Origin: an uncultured Actinomycetes bacterium
Lineage (GTDB): Bacteria > Actinomycetota > Actinomycetes > Nanopelagicales > Nanopelagicaceae
Assembly: GCA_903822245.1 (NCBI GenBank)
Contig: CAIJOE010000095.1
Location: forward strand, 1-16,202
Direction: 5' to 3'
Length of the DNA stretch: 16,202 nt
Both the position numbers and the translations under genes were made by a program. Position 1 is the first letter of the stretch. Each line of letters begins with the position of its first letter. Positions 7,111 to 14,869 of the stretch are shown in pieces. The notes under the pieces are model-generated. The model saw nothing but the letters and a program-made list of their open reading frames with translations, had not been told where the DNA came from and ran no database searches.

Positions 7111-7253
7111 TTTCTAAGATCAATGTGATCCCAAAGCCTGTGAATACGATGAGAAATAGAATTATTTGACATGTGATTTATAGAACAAGAAACGATTAAC
7201 CAAATTAGTTAAGCGTGAAAAAGTAGCTAAATCAAATATGTGATGCAAGGAAC

Positions 7254-8090
7254 TTAATTGTGAAACACAACCGTTTTATCACCAACAATAAAAATTCTAT
7301 CTTCTGCAAAATCGCGCACTGCCCGTGAAAGCACGCGACGTTCAATATCTCGACCGGTTGCAATTAGGTCCTCAGGAGTTGCAGCATGAGTAACGTGTGC
7401 AACATCTTGATCAATGATTGGACCTTCATCTAAATCAGGTGTTACAAAGTGGGCTGTTGCTCCAATTATCTTCACACCTCTTGCATGCGCTTGGTGGTAG
7501 GGCTTGGCTCCTTTGAAGCCAGGCAAAAAGGAATGGTGAATATTAATGATTTGGCCACTTAATTCACGGCAAAGCTCTGGTGAAAGAATCTGCATATAAC
7601 GAGCCAAAACAACTAGATCAATTTGATGCTCTTTGATTAGGGACTTAATTGCCTCTTCTGATGACTTCTTATCAATTCCACTTTGATCGATGAACTTAAT
7701 GTCATGATTTTCAACCAATTGTTTTAATTCTGAATGATTTGATACTACGGCCGGAATTTCAATTGGAAGCTCGCCAAGTTCTTGTAGATAAAGTAGATCC
7801 CGCAAGCAATGGCTCTCTTTTGTAACTAGAACTAGCGCACGCTTCTTATCGGCTACAGATCGAACCGAAAGGGTTGGCTTGAACTTTCCCAGACCCGCTT
7901 CAAGATTCTTGTTTACTTCTACGGTTGAGAGTTCTGTTTCAAATCGGGTGCGCATAACAAAGAAGTTAGTAGTCGGATCAGTGAACTGTTGGTTTTCGAT
8001 AATATTGCCACGGCATTGAAGGATCGCCGTGGTCATCGCATGAACGATGCCTGGCTGATCTTTACATTGCAGGGTGACAATTAGATCCAC
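7254..8090 (-). CDS. purU: Formyltetrahydrofolate deformylase
   Basis: 278 residues, the normal length. An N-terminal ACT domain (about 3-80, with KDQPGIVHAMT) is followed by a formyl-folate hydrolase/transformylase domain (about 84-278). Catalytic residues shared with PurN are visible: N183 and H185 in NIHHSFLPGFKGAKPYHQA, and D221 in DLDEGPIIDQD. The enzyme releases formate from 10-formyl-THF, balancing free THF against one-carbon units. In other bacteria the ACT domain senses methionine/glycine. The start is GTG, with no in-frame ATG upstream before the preceding gene ends; protein homology (MDLIVTLQC) supports it. It lies 19 bases after the MMPL gene on the same strand, so the two are probably one transcript. 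Confidence 0.95.
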   Translation of the reverse strand: MDLIVTLQCKDQPGIVHAMTTAILQCRGNIIENQQFTDPTTNFFVMRTRFETELSTVEVNKNLEAGLGKFKPTLSVRSVADKKRALVLVTKESHCLRDLLYLQELGELPIEIPAVVSNHSELKQLVENHDIKFIDQSGIDKKSSEEAIKSLIKEHQIDLVVLARYMQILSPELCRELSGQIINIHHSFLPGFKGAKPYHQAHARGVKIIGATAHFVTPDLDEGPIIDQDVAHVTHAATPEDLIATGRDIERRVLSRAVRDFAEDRIFIVGDKTVVFHN

Positions 8091-8109
8091 CCCGAAAGAA
8101 TAATGGCTA

Positions 8110-10209
8110 CTAGTGGGAAATCGTAAATCGCTTCATTGCCTTAGGCGCCCACCAGTTTCGCTCACCAAATAGTCGCATAAGTGCGGGCACTAATAGCGCG
8201 CGAATTAAAGTGGCATCCAAGATGATGGCAAAAGCTACGCCAAAGCCGAGCTCTTTAATCGAAGTAACACCACTGGTGATGAATGCGGCAAAGACAATTG
8301 CAAGTAAAAGTGCAGCTGCGGTGATAATTCTGGCAGAGCGTTGCAACCCAGTTGCCACTGCTTCAACATTAGATTTACCCAAATCATGTTCTTCTTTTAT
8401 ACGAGAGAGAAGGAATAACTCGTAGTCCATAGAAAGACCAAAAGTAACTACGGAAATTAAGATTGCCATTGAAGTATCAATAGTTCCGGTGTTGGTGAAC
8501 TTTCCTACCAGGAATCCAAGATGTCCATCTATGAAAACCCATGTCATAGCACCAAGCATCGCGCTAAGTGAGACAACGTTTAAAATTACGGCTTTAATTG
8601 GCAAGATAATTGATCCAGTGAACATAAATAGAAGTATCAGAACACCAAGGGCAATCCAACCAAGAGCCCTGGGAAGAACCTTGGCAATCGCTGCCTGCGA
8701 ATCGGCATAATCAGCTGCAACCCCGCCCACAAGCGTTCCTTTTGGCGCACTTAACTTTCTAACTTCTCGAATCATTTTTTCAGCTTCTGGTGTTCTAGAT
8801 CCCATGCTGTGAACTGCATTTATTCGAATGTCTTTTCCAATGGCTTCTGGTGTTCCAACGCTAATAATTCCAGGAACTTTAGCCAACGAAGTTGCGTATG
8901 CCGAAACTTCACTTGTCATACTCCCACCATTAGGAATAACAATTTCAATTGGGTTGCCTTGCTGTCCTGGAAACTTACTCAAGGTGTAAGCGGCCGCGAT
9001 CGAAGCTTTATTGGTTGCCGGTAGTACTCGACTATCTACTTGGGAGAAAACTGCATTCTTTATCGGAGATGCTAAGACTCCAAGTGCAATTAGCGAAAGG
9101 AGGGCTACTGCAACTGGGCGCTTCATTACATTGCGAGCGGTGTGAGCCCAACGGCCATCTTCTTTAGGAGTAATTGCGCTCTTTCTAACTACCAACTTAT
9201 CAATCTTTACTCCGAGAAGAGCCAAAATTGCTGGCAGTGGAATTATTGCGCCAAGGATGGCTACTGCTACAACGGTGACACCTGCATAGCCAAATGATTT
9301 TAGGAACATCTGAGGAAATAGCATCAGCGAAGAAAGGGTAATCATTACGGTAATTCCCGAGAAGAAGACTGTCTTTCCTGCCGTAGCTACAGTTTGTGCC
9401 ACTGATTGCTCAACACTCTTACCCGCATGCAACTCTTCACGGAAGCGATTAACCATCAATAGCGAGTAATCAATACCTAAACCAAGACCCATACCGGTGA
9501 CTAAGTTCAAGGCAAAGATGCTTACGCCAGTAGCCAGGCTTATTAGGTAGAGCAAGAAGAATGCGCCAAGAATTGCACTTAAGCCAACGACAAGTGGCAT
9601 TGCTGATGCAATCAAACCACTGAATACAAAGAGTAATAATATGAAGGTAAGCGGAATCGAGATTGACTCTGCGACCGCCAAGTCTTTTGAAATTCGGTTA
9701 CTGATTGCATAATTAAAGGTGGCAAAGCCACCAACATAGATGCGCAAAGAAACAACTTTGCCATCGTATTTATCTTGGAGTTTCTTGGCTAAGTCTTTGG
9801 CTGCAAGTGGGTCCTTTTGGACGGTGTAAATAAATAAATATCCAGCCTTGCCATCACTACTTGCTAAAGCGGGGCTGCCGCCAGATGACCAATATGAAAT
9901 GGTTTTTTCAACTTCCTTTTCGGCGCGAAGTTCACTTTCAATACGCACTACTTCCATAGCAACAGTTGGGTCTTTAACTGAGCGGCCAGCATCTATGGCA
10001 AATACGATTGCTGGATCTTTTACCTTGAAGGTGTCAGTCAAATACTTTGCGGCTTTAGCTGATTCACTTTTTGGGTTGGAATATCCGCCACTGTCTAAGC
10101 GAGCAAATATCAGAGAACCAGTTGCGCCCATAGCAATCACAGCAATAATAAAGCCAGCTAAAACGGTTTTGCGCCGACGGACTAAGAAATGACCTAAGCG
10201 ATTAAACAT
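8110..10209 (-). CDS. MMPL-family RND transporter
   Basis: 699 residues in the usual duplicated RND arrangement. TM1 is at about 14-36, an outer loop at about 40-180, then TM2-TM6 (180-335); a second half has TM7 at about 365-385, a loop at 390-512, and TM8-TM12 (515-685). The paired Asp-Tyr motifs of the MMPL proton-relay helices are present at D247-Y248 (GLGIDYSLLMVNRFREE) and D595-Y596 (GLSMDYELFLLSRIKEE). It should export a lipid or other hydrophobic molecule using the proton gradient; the cargo cannot be read from sequence. GGAG at 10214-10217, four bases before the ATG, supports the start, with TAGATA boxes just upstream. There is no adjacent TetR regulator or polyketide/lipid synthesis gene, unlike many actinobacterial mmpL loci. 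purU follows in the same direction. Confidence 0.95.
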   Translation of the reverse strand: MFNRLGHFLVRRRKTVLAGFIIAVIAMGATGSLIFARLDSGGYSNPKSESAKAAKYLTDTFKVKDPAIVFAIDAGRSVKDPTVAMEVVRIESELRAEKEVEKTISYWSSGGSPALASSDGKAGYLFIYTVQKDPLAAKDLAKKLQDKYDGKVVSLRIYVGGFATFNYAISNRISKDLAVAESISIPLTFILLLFVFSGLIASAMPLVVGLSAILGAFFLLYLISLATGVSIFALNLVTGMGLGLGIDYSLLMVNRFREELHAGKSVEQSVAQTVATAGKTVFFSGITVMITLSSLMLFPQMFLKSFGYAGVTVVAVAILGAIIPLPAILALLGVKIDKLVVRKSAITPKEDGRWAHTARNVMKRPVAVALLSLIALGVLASPIKNAVFSQVDSRVLPATNKASIAAAYTLSKFPGQQGNPIEIVIPNGGSMTSEVSAYATSLAKVPGIISVGTPEAIGKDIRINAVHSMGSRTPEAEKMIREVRKLSAPKGTLVGGVAADYADSQAAIAKVLPRALGWIALGVLILLFMFTGSIILPIKAVILNVVSLSAMLGAMTWVFIDGHLGFLVGKFTNTGTIDTSMAILISVVTFGLSMDYELFLLSRIKEEHDLGKSNVEAVATGLQRSARIITAAALLLAIVFAAFITSGVTSIKELGFGVAFAIILDATLIRALLVPALMRLFGERNWWAPKAMKRFTISH

Positions 10210-10242
10210 AATTCTCCGACTATCTATCTAGATGAAAGGCAT

Positions 10243-10248
10243 TAGAAT
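10243..10248 (+). promoter_or_regulatory. -10 box (TAGAAT) placed for leaderless expression of the 38-residue ORF
   Basis: TAGAAT is followed by seven bases (TGGTTAC) and then ATG at 10256, the spacing expected if transcription begins at the start codon. No Shine-Dalgarno is present. The box lies in the 46-base divergent gap with the MMPL gene. Confidence 0.5.
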
Positions 10249-10255
10249 TGGTTAC

Positions 10256-10372
10256 ATGAGCGATTCCAATATTTTGCCCAAGGTTACTCAGGATGAGATT
10301 GATCCGAGGGAAGATGATCTCGATCGCAGAGATGCCGAAATTGCGGGAGATAAACCACCTCATCACGGCTAA
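10256..10372 (+). CDS. Small acidic hydrophilic protein (38 aa), unknown function
   Basis: A short ORF from ATG to TAA. The product begins MSDSNILPK and ends KPPHHG. It contains 11 Asp/Glu against 5 Lys/Arg, no cysteine, no hydrophobic segment and two C-terminal histidines, so it would be a soluble, probably disordered peptide. I do not recognise it. Reasons to think it real: a TAGAAT box seven bases before the ATG; it fills the gap between two genes almost exactly; and it ends tail to tail with the zinc ribbon gene, overlapping by four bases. Reasons for caution: short length and no Shine-Dalgarno. Its neighbours (MMPL divergent, FmdB convergent) do not suggest a role. Confidence 0.55.
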   Translation: MSDSNILPKVTQDEIDPREDDLDRRDAEIAGDKPPHHG

Positions 10373-10611
10373 CCTGCCGGTGTTGCTGGTGGTTTTGGCG
10401 CAGCTGGTGTCACAGGCGCAGCTGGTTTTGAATCAGAGCGAGAGTCAGTTTTATAGAAACCAGAACCTTTAAATACCACTCCAACATTTGAGAATACTTT
10501 GCGAACCTCACCCTTACATTCTGGACATTGACTTAGTGCGGCCTCACTAAAGGATTGGAAAGCCTCAAACTCATGACCGCAAGCATTGCAGGCATATTCA
10601 TAAGTAGGCAT
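10369..10611 (-). CDS. FmdB-type zinc ribbon protein
   Basis: 80 residues. It begins MPTYEYACNACGHEFEAFQ, the invariant start of the FmdB/CxxC-CxxC small zinc ribbon family. C8/C11 and C29/C32 (CPECK) would bind one zinc. After GVVFKGSGFYKTDS comes a Pro/Ala-rich tail (about 62-80) encoded in part by a 12-base direct repeat at 10397-10408 and 10415-10426. The family is called a putative regulatory protein but its biochemical role is not settled. In mycobacteria a homologue sits next to the 5-formyl-THF cyclo-ligase gene; here it is about 3.7 kb away with the copper and acyl-CoA dehydrogenase genes between them. The start is fixed by homology and has no Shine-Dalgarno. Confidence 0.92.
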   Translation of the reverse strand: MPTYEYACNACGHEFEAFQSFSEAALSQCPECKGEVRKVFSNVGVVFKGSGFYKTDSRSDSKPAAPVTPAAPKPPATPAG

Positions 10612-10618
10612 GGGCGTT

Positions 10619-10624
10619 ATTCTA
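10619..10624 (-). promoter_or_regulatory. -10 box (TAGAAT) placed for leaderless expression of the zinc ribbon gene
   Basis: TAGAAT on the minus strand is followed by AACGCCC and the ATG at 10611. Because the MPTYEY start is certain from homology, this is the firmest of the leaderless candidates in the window. Confidence 0.55.
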
Positions 10625-10672
10625 AAGAGGTGAGAGAATTACTTCTAATCGGGCAGAGCTGGGGAGTAGGAA

Positions 10673-11239
10673 ATGCGTAGGTCAGGCTTAGTTGGCATCT
10701 TTGCGGGGCTACTTATTGCCCTAGCTCCAACATTTGCGATGGCAAATAGCATCACATCTACTTCTCCTATTGCTGGGCGCACCCTAGATATGGCTCCAAG
10801 TGTTGTAACAATTACAACTGCAGCCCCGCTCTTAGATCAAGGAAGTCAGATCGTAGTTAACGATCCAAATGGCTTAGCAGTTGATGATGCTTCTCTGACA
10901 ATTACTGGAAATAGTGCAACTGTTGGATTGCAAGCAATAACACTTACCGGTGTCTATACGGTGAATTACACCTTGATGTCAGATTCCTCTGATCCATTAA
11001 CTGGTTCTTACACATTCCTATATAACTCACCAGCCTCGATCGGCGCACCATCTGCGGCTCCATCTTCAGTTCCCACCGGTAACGCGAGTGCGAACTTAAA
11101 TGGTGGATCTAACGCATTTGTCTACACGCTCTTAGGTTTAGCTCTATTTGTTCTAGTTTTCTTAATTTGGTATGCCCGTGAAAGCTTTGGTGGCAAGAAG
11201 AAACCAGTTGCGAAAAAGACCAGCCAAAAGAAGCAATAA
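10673..11239 (+). CDS. CopC-like periplasmic-type domain protein with C-terminal membrane anchor
   Basis: 188 residues. It has a signal peptide (about 1-24, ending FAMA), a CopC/YcnJ-like beta domain (about 25-118), a Ser/Pro/Ala-rich linker, one membrane helix (about 148-167) and a Lys-rich cytoplasmic tail. The pattern TSTSPIAGRTLDMAPSVVTI...LTGVYTVNYTLMS...PLTGSYTF follows CopC closely. The Cu(II) ligands of the family are not seen: the mature N-terminus starts with Asn25 rather than His, and the usual D-G-H-P segment reads SSDP (His to D107). Copper binding in the canonical mode is therefore doubtful. GGAG at 10663-10666, six bases before ATG, supports the start. The CopD-CtaG gene follows three bases after the stop, so the pair is co-transcribed. 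Confidence 0.87.
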   Translation: MRRSGLVGIFAGLLIALAPTFAMANSITSTSPIAGRTLDMAPSVVTITTAAPLLDQGSQIVVNDPNGLAVDDASLTITGNSATVGLQAITLTGVYTVNYTLMSDSSDPLTGSYTFLYNSPASIGAPSAAPSSVPTGNASANLNGGSNAFVYTLLGLALFVLVFLIWYARESFGGKKKPVAKKTSQKKQ

Positions 11240-11242
11240 TTA

Positions 11243-13135
11243 ATGCAAATACTTTCGGCTACGCATATTCCGACAAACAGCGCAGCAATCAATTTCTTTG
11301 TGACTCTCGTTCGAGACCTACAACTTTTTTCAGCCATTACCCTTATCGGATTACTTGTTGCAATCGCCTTCTTCCTTCATGAAAAGAAAGCAGTTTTATC
11401 CGAGGAGGCAATTCGAGTTCGCACACTGGCTTCATTGGTGGCCGCAATCTGGTTCTTGTGTTCAATTGGAAACGTCCTTCTAGAAATTTCAGTACTTCTA
11501 GCTGAGCCAATTCAAAGATCCTTTGATGCGGTTGTTATTAGATCTTTTCTCACACAGACCGCACTTGGTCAAAGTTATGGAATCGGACTTATTGCTGGCC
11601 TCGCTGCTTATGCCTTGCTTCTCTTTATTAAGAAAACTACCGGTGCCATAGCTACCTTGGCAATTGTATTTATAGGTTTACTTTCACCGGTATTTCAGTC
11701 GCATTCATCAGCTTCTGGAAATCATGGAGTTGCGATTGGCTCCCTGCTATTTCACGTGACCTTTATTTCCCTTTGGGTAGGTGGAGTAATCGGTTTAATC
11801 GTTATTGATCCAAAAGAACGCGAGGCTGCGATTCCTCGCTTTAGTTCGCTAGCACTTTGGTCAGCAATTATTGTCACGGCTAGTGGAAGTATTAATGCTT
11901 GGGCGAGATTAAATTTCAAAAGTGCATGGAGTTCTAACTATGCCTACTTAGTCTTAGTAAAGATCATATTGACCTTGATTTTGCTTGGCTTTGGCCTAAT
12001 GCATCGTAAATACATCGCTGCAAAGCTCCACGGGTCTAGAGCCGTATATCAATTACTTATTGCTGAAGCTTTTGTAATGATTTCAACTGTGGCAATAGGT
12101 GGCTGGTTGGCTACTTCACAGCCGCCTACATCAAATGTAGCAAGATCAATCTCTCCAGCAGTTAGTCTGACCGGAATTGAAATTCCGCCAGATCCAACGC
12201 TCTGGAATTTATTTTGGAAATATCTTCCAGATGGAACTTTTCTTGGCTTGCTAATACTTGCAACAGCGCTCTATATAAAAGGTGTTTTGGTTTTGAGTAA
12301 GCGAGGCGATAAATGGCCAGTTGGCCGAACAGTCTCATTTGCAATTGGTATCGCAATTGCTGATTTTGCAACAAGTGGTGGGCTTGGTGTTTATTCACAC
12401 TTCTCATTTGCCTATCACATGGTTGCTCACATGGTTTTAGGAATGGTCGTTCCAATTTTCTTAATTCTTGGTGCGCCAATTACCTTGGCGCTTCGCGCAC
12501 TTCCAGGTGGCCGAGACAATGAAGAAAGAGGTATTCGAGGAGTACTGGTGCAGGTAATGCATTCTAGATACCTACAAATTATTTCAAACCCAGTCATCGC
12601 CCTAGCGATCTTTGATGGTTCACTATTTCTTATTTATATGACTACCATTTTTGGCCGCTTAATGAACAATCACAATGGGCATTTATTAATGGATGTTCAC
12701 TTCATTTTGGCTGGAGCACTTTTCTTCCACGTCATCGTGGGGGTTGATCCAAATCCGTGGAAAGTCCCACATATTGTGCGCATTATTATTTTGTTTGCGG
12801 CAATGAGTATTCATGCCTTCTTTTCAATTGCCTTGCTTTCAACAACCACACAAATTGATGGCGGCTATTTCATAATGGTCCAGCCGAGTTGGATTCCAGA
12901 TTTATTAGCCGATCAACATCGAGGAGCTTCACTTGGCTGGGCCCTTGGTGAGATTCCAATCCTTTTGGCATTAGTTGCAACCTTTATTCAATGGATCAGG
13001 GAAGATAAGAAAGAAACAAAGCGGATAGATCGCGCCGAAGATCGCGCAGCAGCGATGGGCGAAGATGATGATTTGGCTCGCTATAACAAATTATTAAGTG
13101 AATTAAGTCGGCTAGACGAAAAAGAAAAAGGCTGA
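11243..13135 (+). CDS. CopD-CtaG fusion: copper import/cytochrome c oxidase assembly membrane protein
   Basis: 630 residues with two membrane domains. Residues 15-290 are CopD-like, with conserved H154, H161 and H171 (QSHSSASGNH, then SLLFHVTFISLWVGG). Residues 320-585 are a caa3-type CtaG domain, with HFSFAYHMVAHMVLG (H386, H392, H396), LGAPITLALRALPG, and H486/H496 in the FILAGALFFHVIVGVDP region. A charged cytoplasmic tail (585-630) contains the RxxDRAEDRAA...ARYNKLL pattern typical of actinobacterial members. By family knowledge it helps move copper across the membrane for the CuB/CuA sites of the terminal oxidase. It starts three bases after the CopC-like stop, with only a weak Shine-Dalgarno, so translational coupling is likely. 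The acyl-CoA dehydrogenase follows after 12 bases. Confidence 0.93.
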   Translation: MQILSATHIPTNSAAINFFVTLVRDLQLFSAITLIGLLVAIAFFLHEKKAVLSEEAIRVRTLASLVAAIWFLCSIGNVLLEISVLLAEPIQRSFDAVVIRSFLTQTALGQSYGIGLIAGLAAYALLLFIKKTTGAIATLAIVFIGLLSPVFQSHSSASGNHGVAIGSLLFHVTFISLWVGGVIGLIVIDPKEREAAIPRFSSLALWSAIIVTASGSINAWARLNFKSAWSSNYAYLVLVKIILTLILLGFGLMHRKYIAAKLHGSRAVYQLLIAEAFVMISTVAIGGWLATSQPPTSNVARSISPAVSLTGIEIPPDPTLWNLFWKYLPDGTFLGLLILATALYIKGVLVLSKRGDKWPVGRTVSFAIGIAIADFATSGGLGVYSHFSFAYHMVAHMVLGMVVPIFLILGAPITLALRALPGGRDNEERGIRGVLVQVMHSRYLQIISNPVIALAIFDGSLFLIYMTTIFGRLMNNHNGHLLMDVHFILAGALFFHVIVGVDPNPWKVPHIVRIIILFAAMSIHAFFSIALLSTTTQIDGGYFIMVQPSWIPDLLADQHRGASLGWALGEIPILLALVATFIQWIREDKKETKRIDRAEDRAAAMGEDDDLARYNKLLSELSRLDEKEKG

Positions 13136-13147
13136 GTTAATTACCCA

Positions 13148-14290
13148 ATGGAAGCTTTATTTGGTGAGGAATATCAAGCACTTAGGGTGAGCGTGCGCGC
13201 ACTTGCAGATAAGAAGATTGCACCTTTTGCTCATGATGTTGATCAAGCTGCCAGATTCCCGCAAGAAGCAGCAGATGCTCTTCAAGGCGCAGATTTAGCG
13301 GCAGCTCATGTGCCAGAAGAATTTGGCGGTCAAGGCGCAGACGCTCTTGCCACAGTAATAATTATTGAAGAAGTAGCAAGAACTTGCGCCTCATCATCTC
13401 TCATACCGGCCGTGAATAAATTGGGTTCAGTGCCATTATTAATTGCTGGAAGCCAAGAGCAGAAGAGTAAATACTTAACACAATTAGCAAAAGGAAAAGG
13501 TTTTTCTTATTGCCTATCTGAATCAGAGGCAGGTTCTGACGCAGCCGCGATGAAGACTGGCGCGAGAAAAGATGGCACAGGCTGGGTGATTAACGGAAGC
13601 AAGAAGTGGATTTCAAATGCTGGATTTTCAGAGTTCTATACCGTCCTTGCGCAAACAAATCCAGAATTAGGTGTCAAAGGTATTACTGCTTTCATCATTG
13701 AAAAAAGTGATCCTGGAGTTTCATTTGGTGCTCACGAGAAGAAGATGGGATTTAAAGGTTCTCCAACTCGTGAGGTTTATTTCGATAATGTGAAGATTGG
13801 CGATGATCGCCGGCTTGGTGAAATTGGATCTGGATTTGCCCTAGCGATGGAAACTCTAGACCACACCAGAATCACAATTGCAGCGCAAGCTCTAGGTATT
13901 GCTCAAGGAGCATTTGAAGTTGCTGAAAAATATTCCCATGAACGAAAGCAATTTGGTAAAGAGATCTTTGATTTCCAAGGCATTCAATTTATGTTGGCCG
14001 ATATGGCAATGAATATTGCCGCCGCTAGATCCTTAACATATGCCGCGGCTGTTAAATCAGAGCGAGGGGAGAAAGATTTAACTTTCTTCTCGGCTGCCGC
14101 AAAGTGCTTTGCCACTGATGTGGCAATGAAAGTGACAACCGATGCCGTCCAAGTGCTAGGTGGCTATGGATATGTGAGTGATTATCCAGTTGAGCGAATG
14201 ATGCGTGATGCCAAACTTACGCAAATATATGAGGGAACAAATCAAATTCAGCGAGTTGTAATGGCTCGCCACTTAGCTGATCTAAATTAA
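13148..14290 (+). CDS. Acyl-CoA dehydrogenase
   Basis: 380 residues, normal for soluble short/medium-chain acyl-CoA dehydrogenases. It has the N-terminal helical domain, the FAD-contacting SYCLSESEAGSD (120-131) and INGSKKWISNAG (148-159) motifs, ERKQFGKEIFDFQGIQ (265-280) and GGYGYVSDYPVERMMRDA (338-355). Catalytic base E362 lies in IYEGTNQIQR. It oxidises an acyl-CoA to the 2-enoyl-CoA, passing electrons to an electron-transfer flavoprotein. Chain length cannot be assigned. The ATG lies 12 bases after the CopD-CtaG stop and has no evident Shine-Dalgarno, so it probably relies on read-through transcription and coupling. It ends tail to tail with the cyclo-ligase gene; both stops use the same TTAA (four-base overlap). 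Confidence 0.95.
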   Translation: MEALFGEEYQALRVSVRALADKKIAPFAHDVDQAARFPQEAADALQGADLAAAHVPEEFGGQGADALATVIIIEEVARTCASSSLIPAVNKLGSVPLLIAGSQEQKSKYLTQLAKGKGFSYCLSESEAGSDAAAMKTGARKDGTGWVINGSKKWISNAGFSEFYTVLAQTNPELGVKGITAFIIEKSDPGVSFGAHEKKMGFKGSPTREVYFDNVKIGDDRRLGEIGSGFALAMETLDHTRITIAAQALGIAQGAFEVAEKYSHERKQFGKEIFDFQGIQFMLADMAMNIAAARSLTYAAAVKSERGEKDLTFFSAAAKCFATDVAMKVTTDAVQVLGGYGYVSDYPVERMMRDAKLTQIYEGTNQIQRVVMARHLADLN

Positions 14291-14826
14291 TTAAAGCGAA
14301 CTATTAAATCTGGCGTGGCAACCGCATCTAGTTTTGCGTCATGGCTCTCATTTGGAATCTCAGTATTACTAAGTTCTCCGGCATAGATAAGACCAATTCG
14401 CCAAGCTTTTAATTTAGGAAGCGCGCGATCATATGATCCGCCCCCCTGACCTAGGCGAGTGCCAGTGCGATCAGCGCACAGGGTTGGAACTATTACAAGA
14501 TCAATTTCTGGATTGATTGCCGCGCTAGCTCTTGGCTCAAAGTGCTTTGCTTTCTTGATTAATGACTCGCCTTTGCCATCCCAAATTACCCACTCTAGGT
14601 CGTTATCTATTAGCAGCCTTGGTAAGTAAAGAGTTTTTCCACTGCGGATAATCTCTTGGTTTAGATCAATTGTTGTTGGTTCATCACCATATGAGAGATA
14701 GCTTGCAATTGTTTTTGCAGATTCAAATTCCACAGAATTTAAGATGTGGTGCCAACTCGTTTTCTTGTCCTTAAAGGAACGGTCAGATCTAGCCTCTGTG
14801 CGCAACTGCGCTTTAGATATACCCAC
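14287..14826 (-). CDS. 5-formyltetrahydrofolate cyclo-ligase
   Basis: 179 residues, usual length. It has K5/R9 in the N-terminal helix (KAQLRTEAR), SYLSYGDEPTT, the substrate-loop LPRL, and the ATP/phosphate signature VIVPTLCADRTGTRLGQGGGSYDRAL (two overlapping conserved parts, 111-136). H162-D163 and the final AVATPDLIVRF are also conserved. It converts 5-formyl-THF to 5,10-methenyl-THF with ATP hydrolysis, rescuing a dead-end folate. The start is GTG, which places the conserved Lys/Arg at the usual distance; it has no Shine-Dalgarno but a TAGAGT box six bases upstream. It diverges from the MoeA-like gene over a 43-base gap. In many actinobacteria galU lies between the two; here it does not. 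Confidence 0.95.
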   Translation of the reverse strand: MGISKAQLRTEARSDRSFKDKKTSWHHILNSVEFESAKTIASYLSYGDEPTTIDLNQEIIRSGKTLYLPRLLIDNDLEWVIWDGKGESLIKKAKHFEPRASAAINPEIDLVIVPTLCADRTGTRLGQGGGSYDRALPKLKAWRIGLIYAGELSNTEIPNESHDAKLDAVATPDLIVRFN

Positions 14827-14832
14827 GGAAAT

Positions 14833-14838
14833 ACTCTA
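14833..14838 (-). promoter_or_regulatory. -10 box (TAGAGT) of the cyclo-ligase gene, leaderless arrangement
   Basis: On the minus strand, TAGAGT is followed by ATTTCC and then GTG at 14826. No Shine-Dalgarno is present. Spacing matches the other leaderless candidates in the window. Confidence 0.45.
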
Positions 14839-14857
14839 GATTAAAGAGGCAACGAAG

Positions 14858-14863
14858 TAGGGT
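14858..14863 (+). promoter_or_regulatory. Possible -10 box (TAGGGT) of the MoeA-like gene
   Basis: TAGGGT is followed by TTAGTC and ATG at 14870. The AGGG inside it could instead act as a weak Shine-Dalgarno at about seven bases from the ATG, so this one is ambiguous. Confidence 0.35.
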
Positions 14864-14869
14864 TTAGTC

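Noticed and set aside
7166..7171. Perfect TTGACA on the plus strand as a promoter
   Set aside because: No -10 box at 16-18 bases and no plus-strand gene downstream; it faces the end of purU.
7196..7212. TTAAC...GTTAA inverted repeat downstream of purU
   Set aside because: Five AT-rich pairs without a T run; too weak for a terminator and no reason to call it an operator.
8809..9167. Plus-strand open frames inside the MMPL gene, and similar antisense frames in other genes
   Set aside because: They are shadows of strongly coding minus-strand genes, lack ribosome sites and give no recognisable protein.
10397..10426. Two 12-base direct repeats in the FmdB tail as a mobile or regulatory repeat
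   Set aside because: They simply encode the repeated Pro/Ala tail of the zinc ribbon protein.
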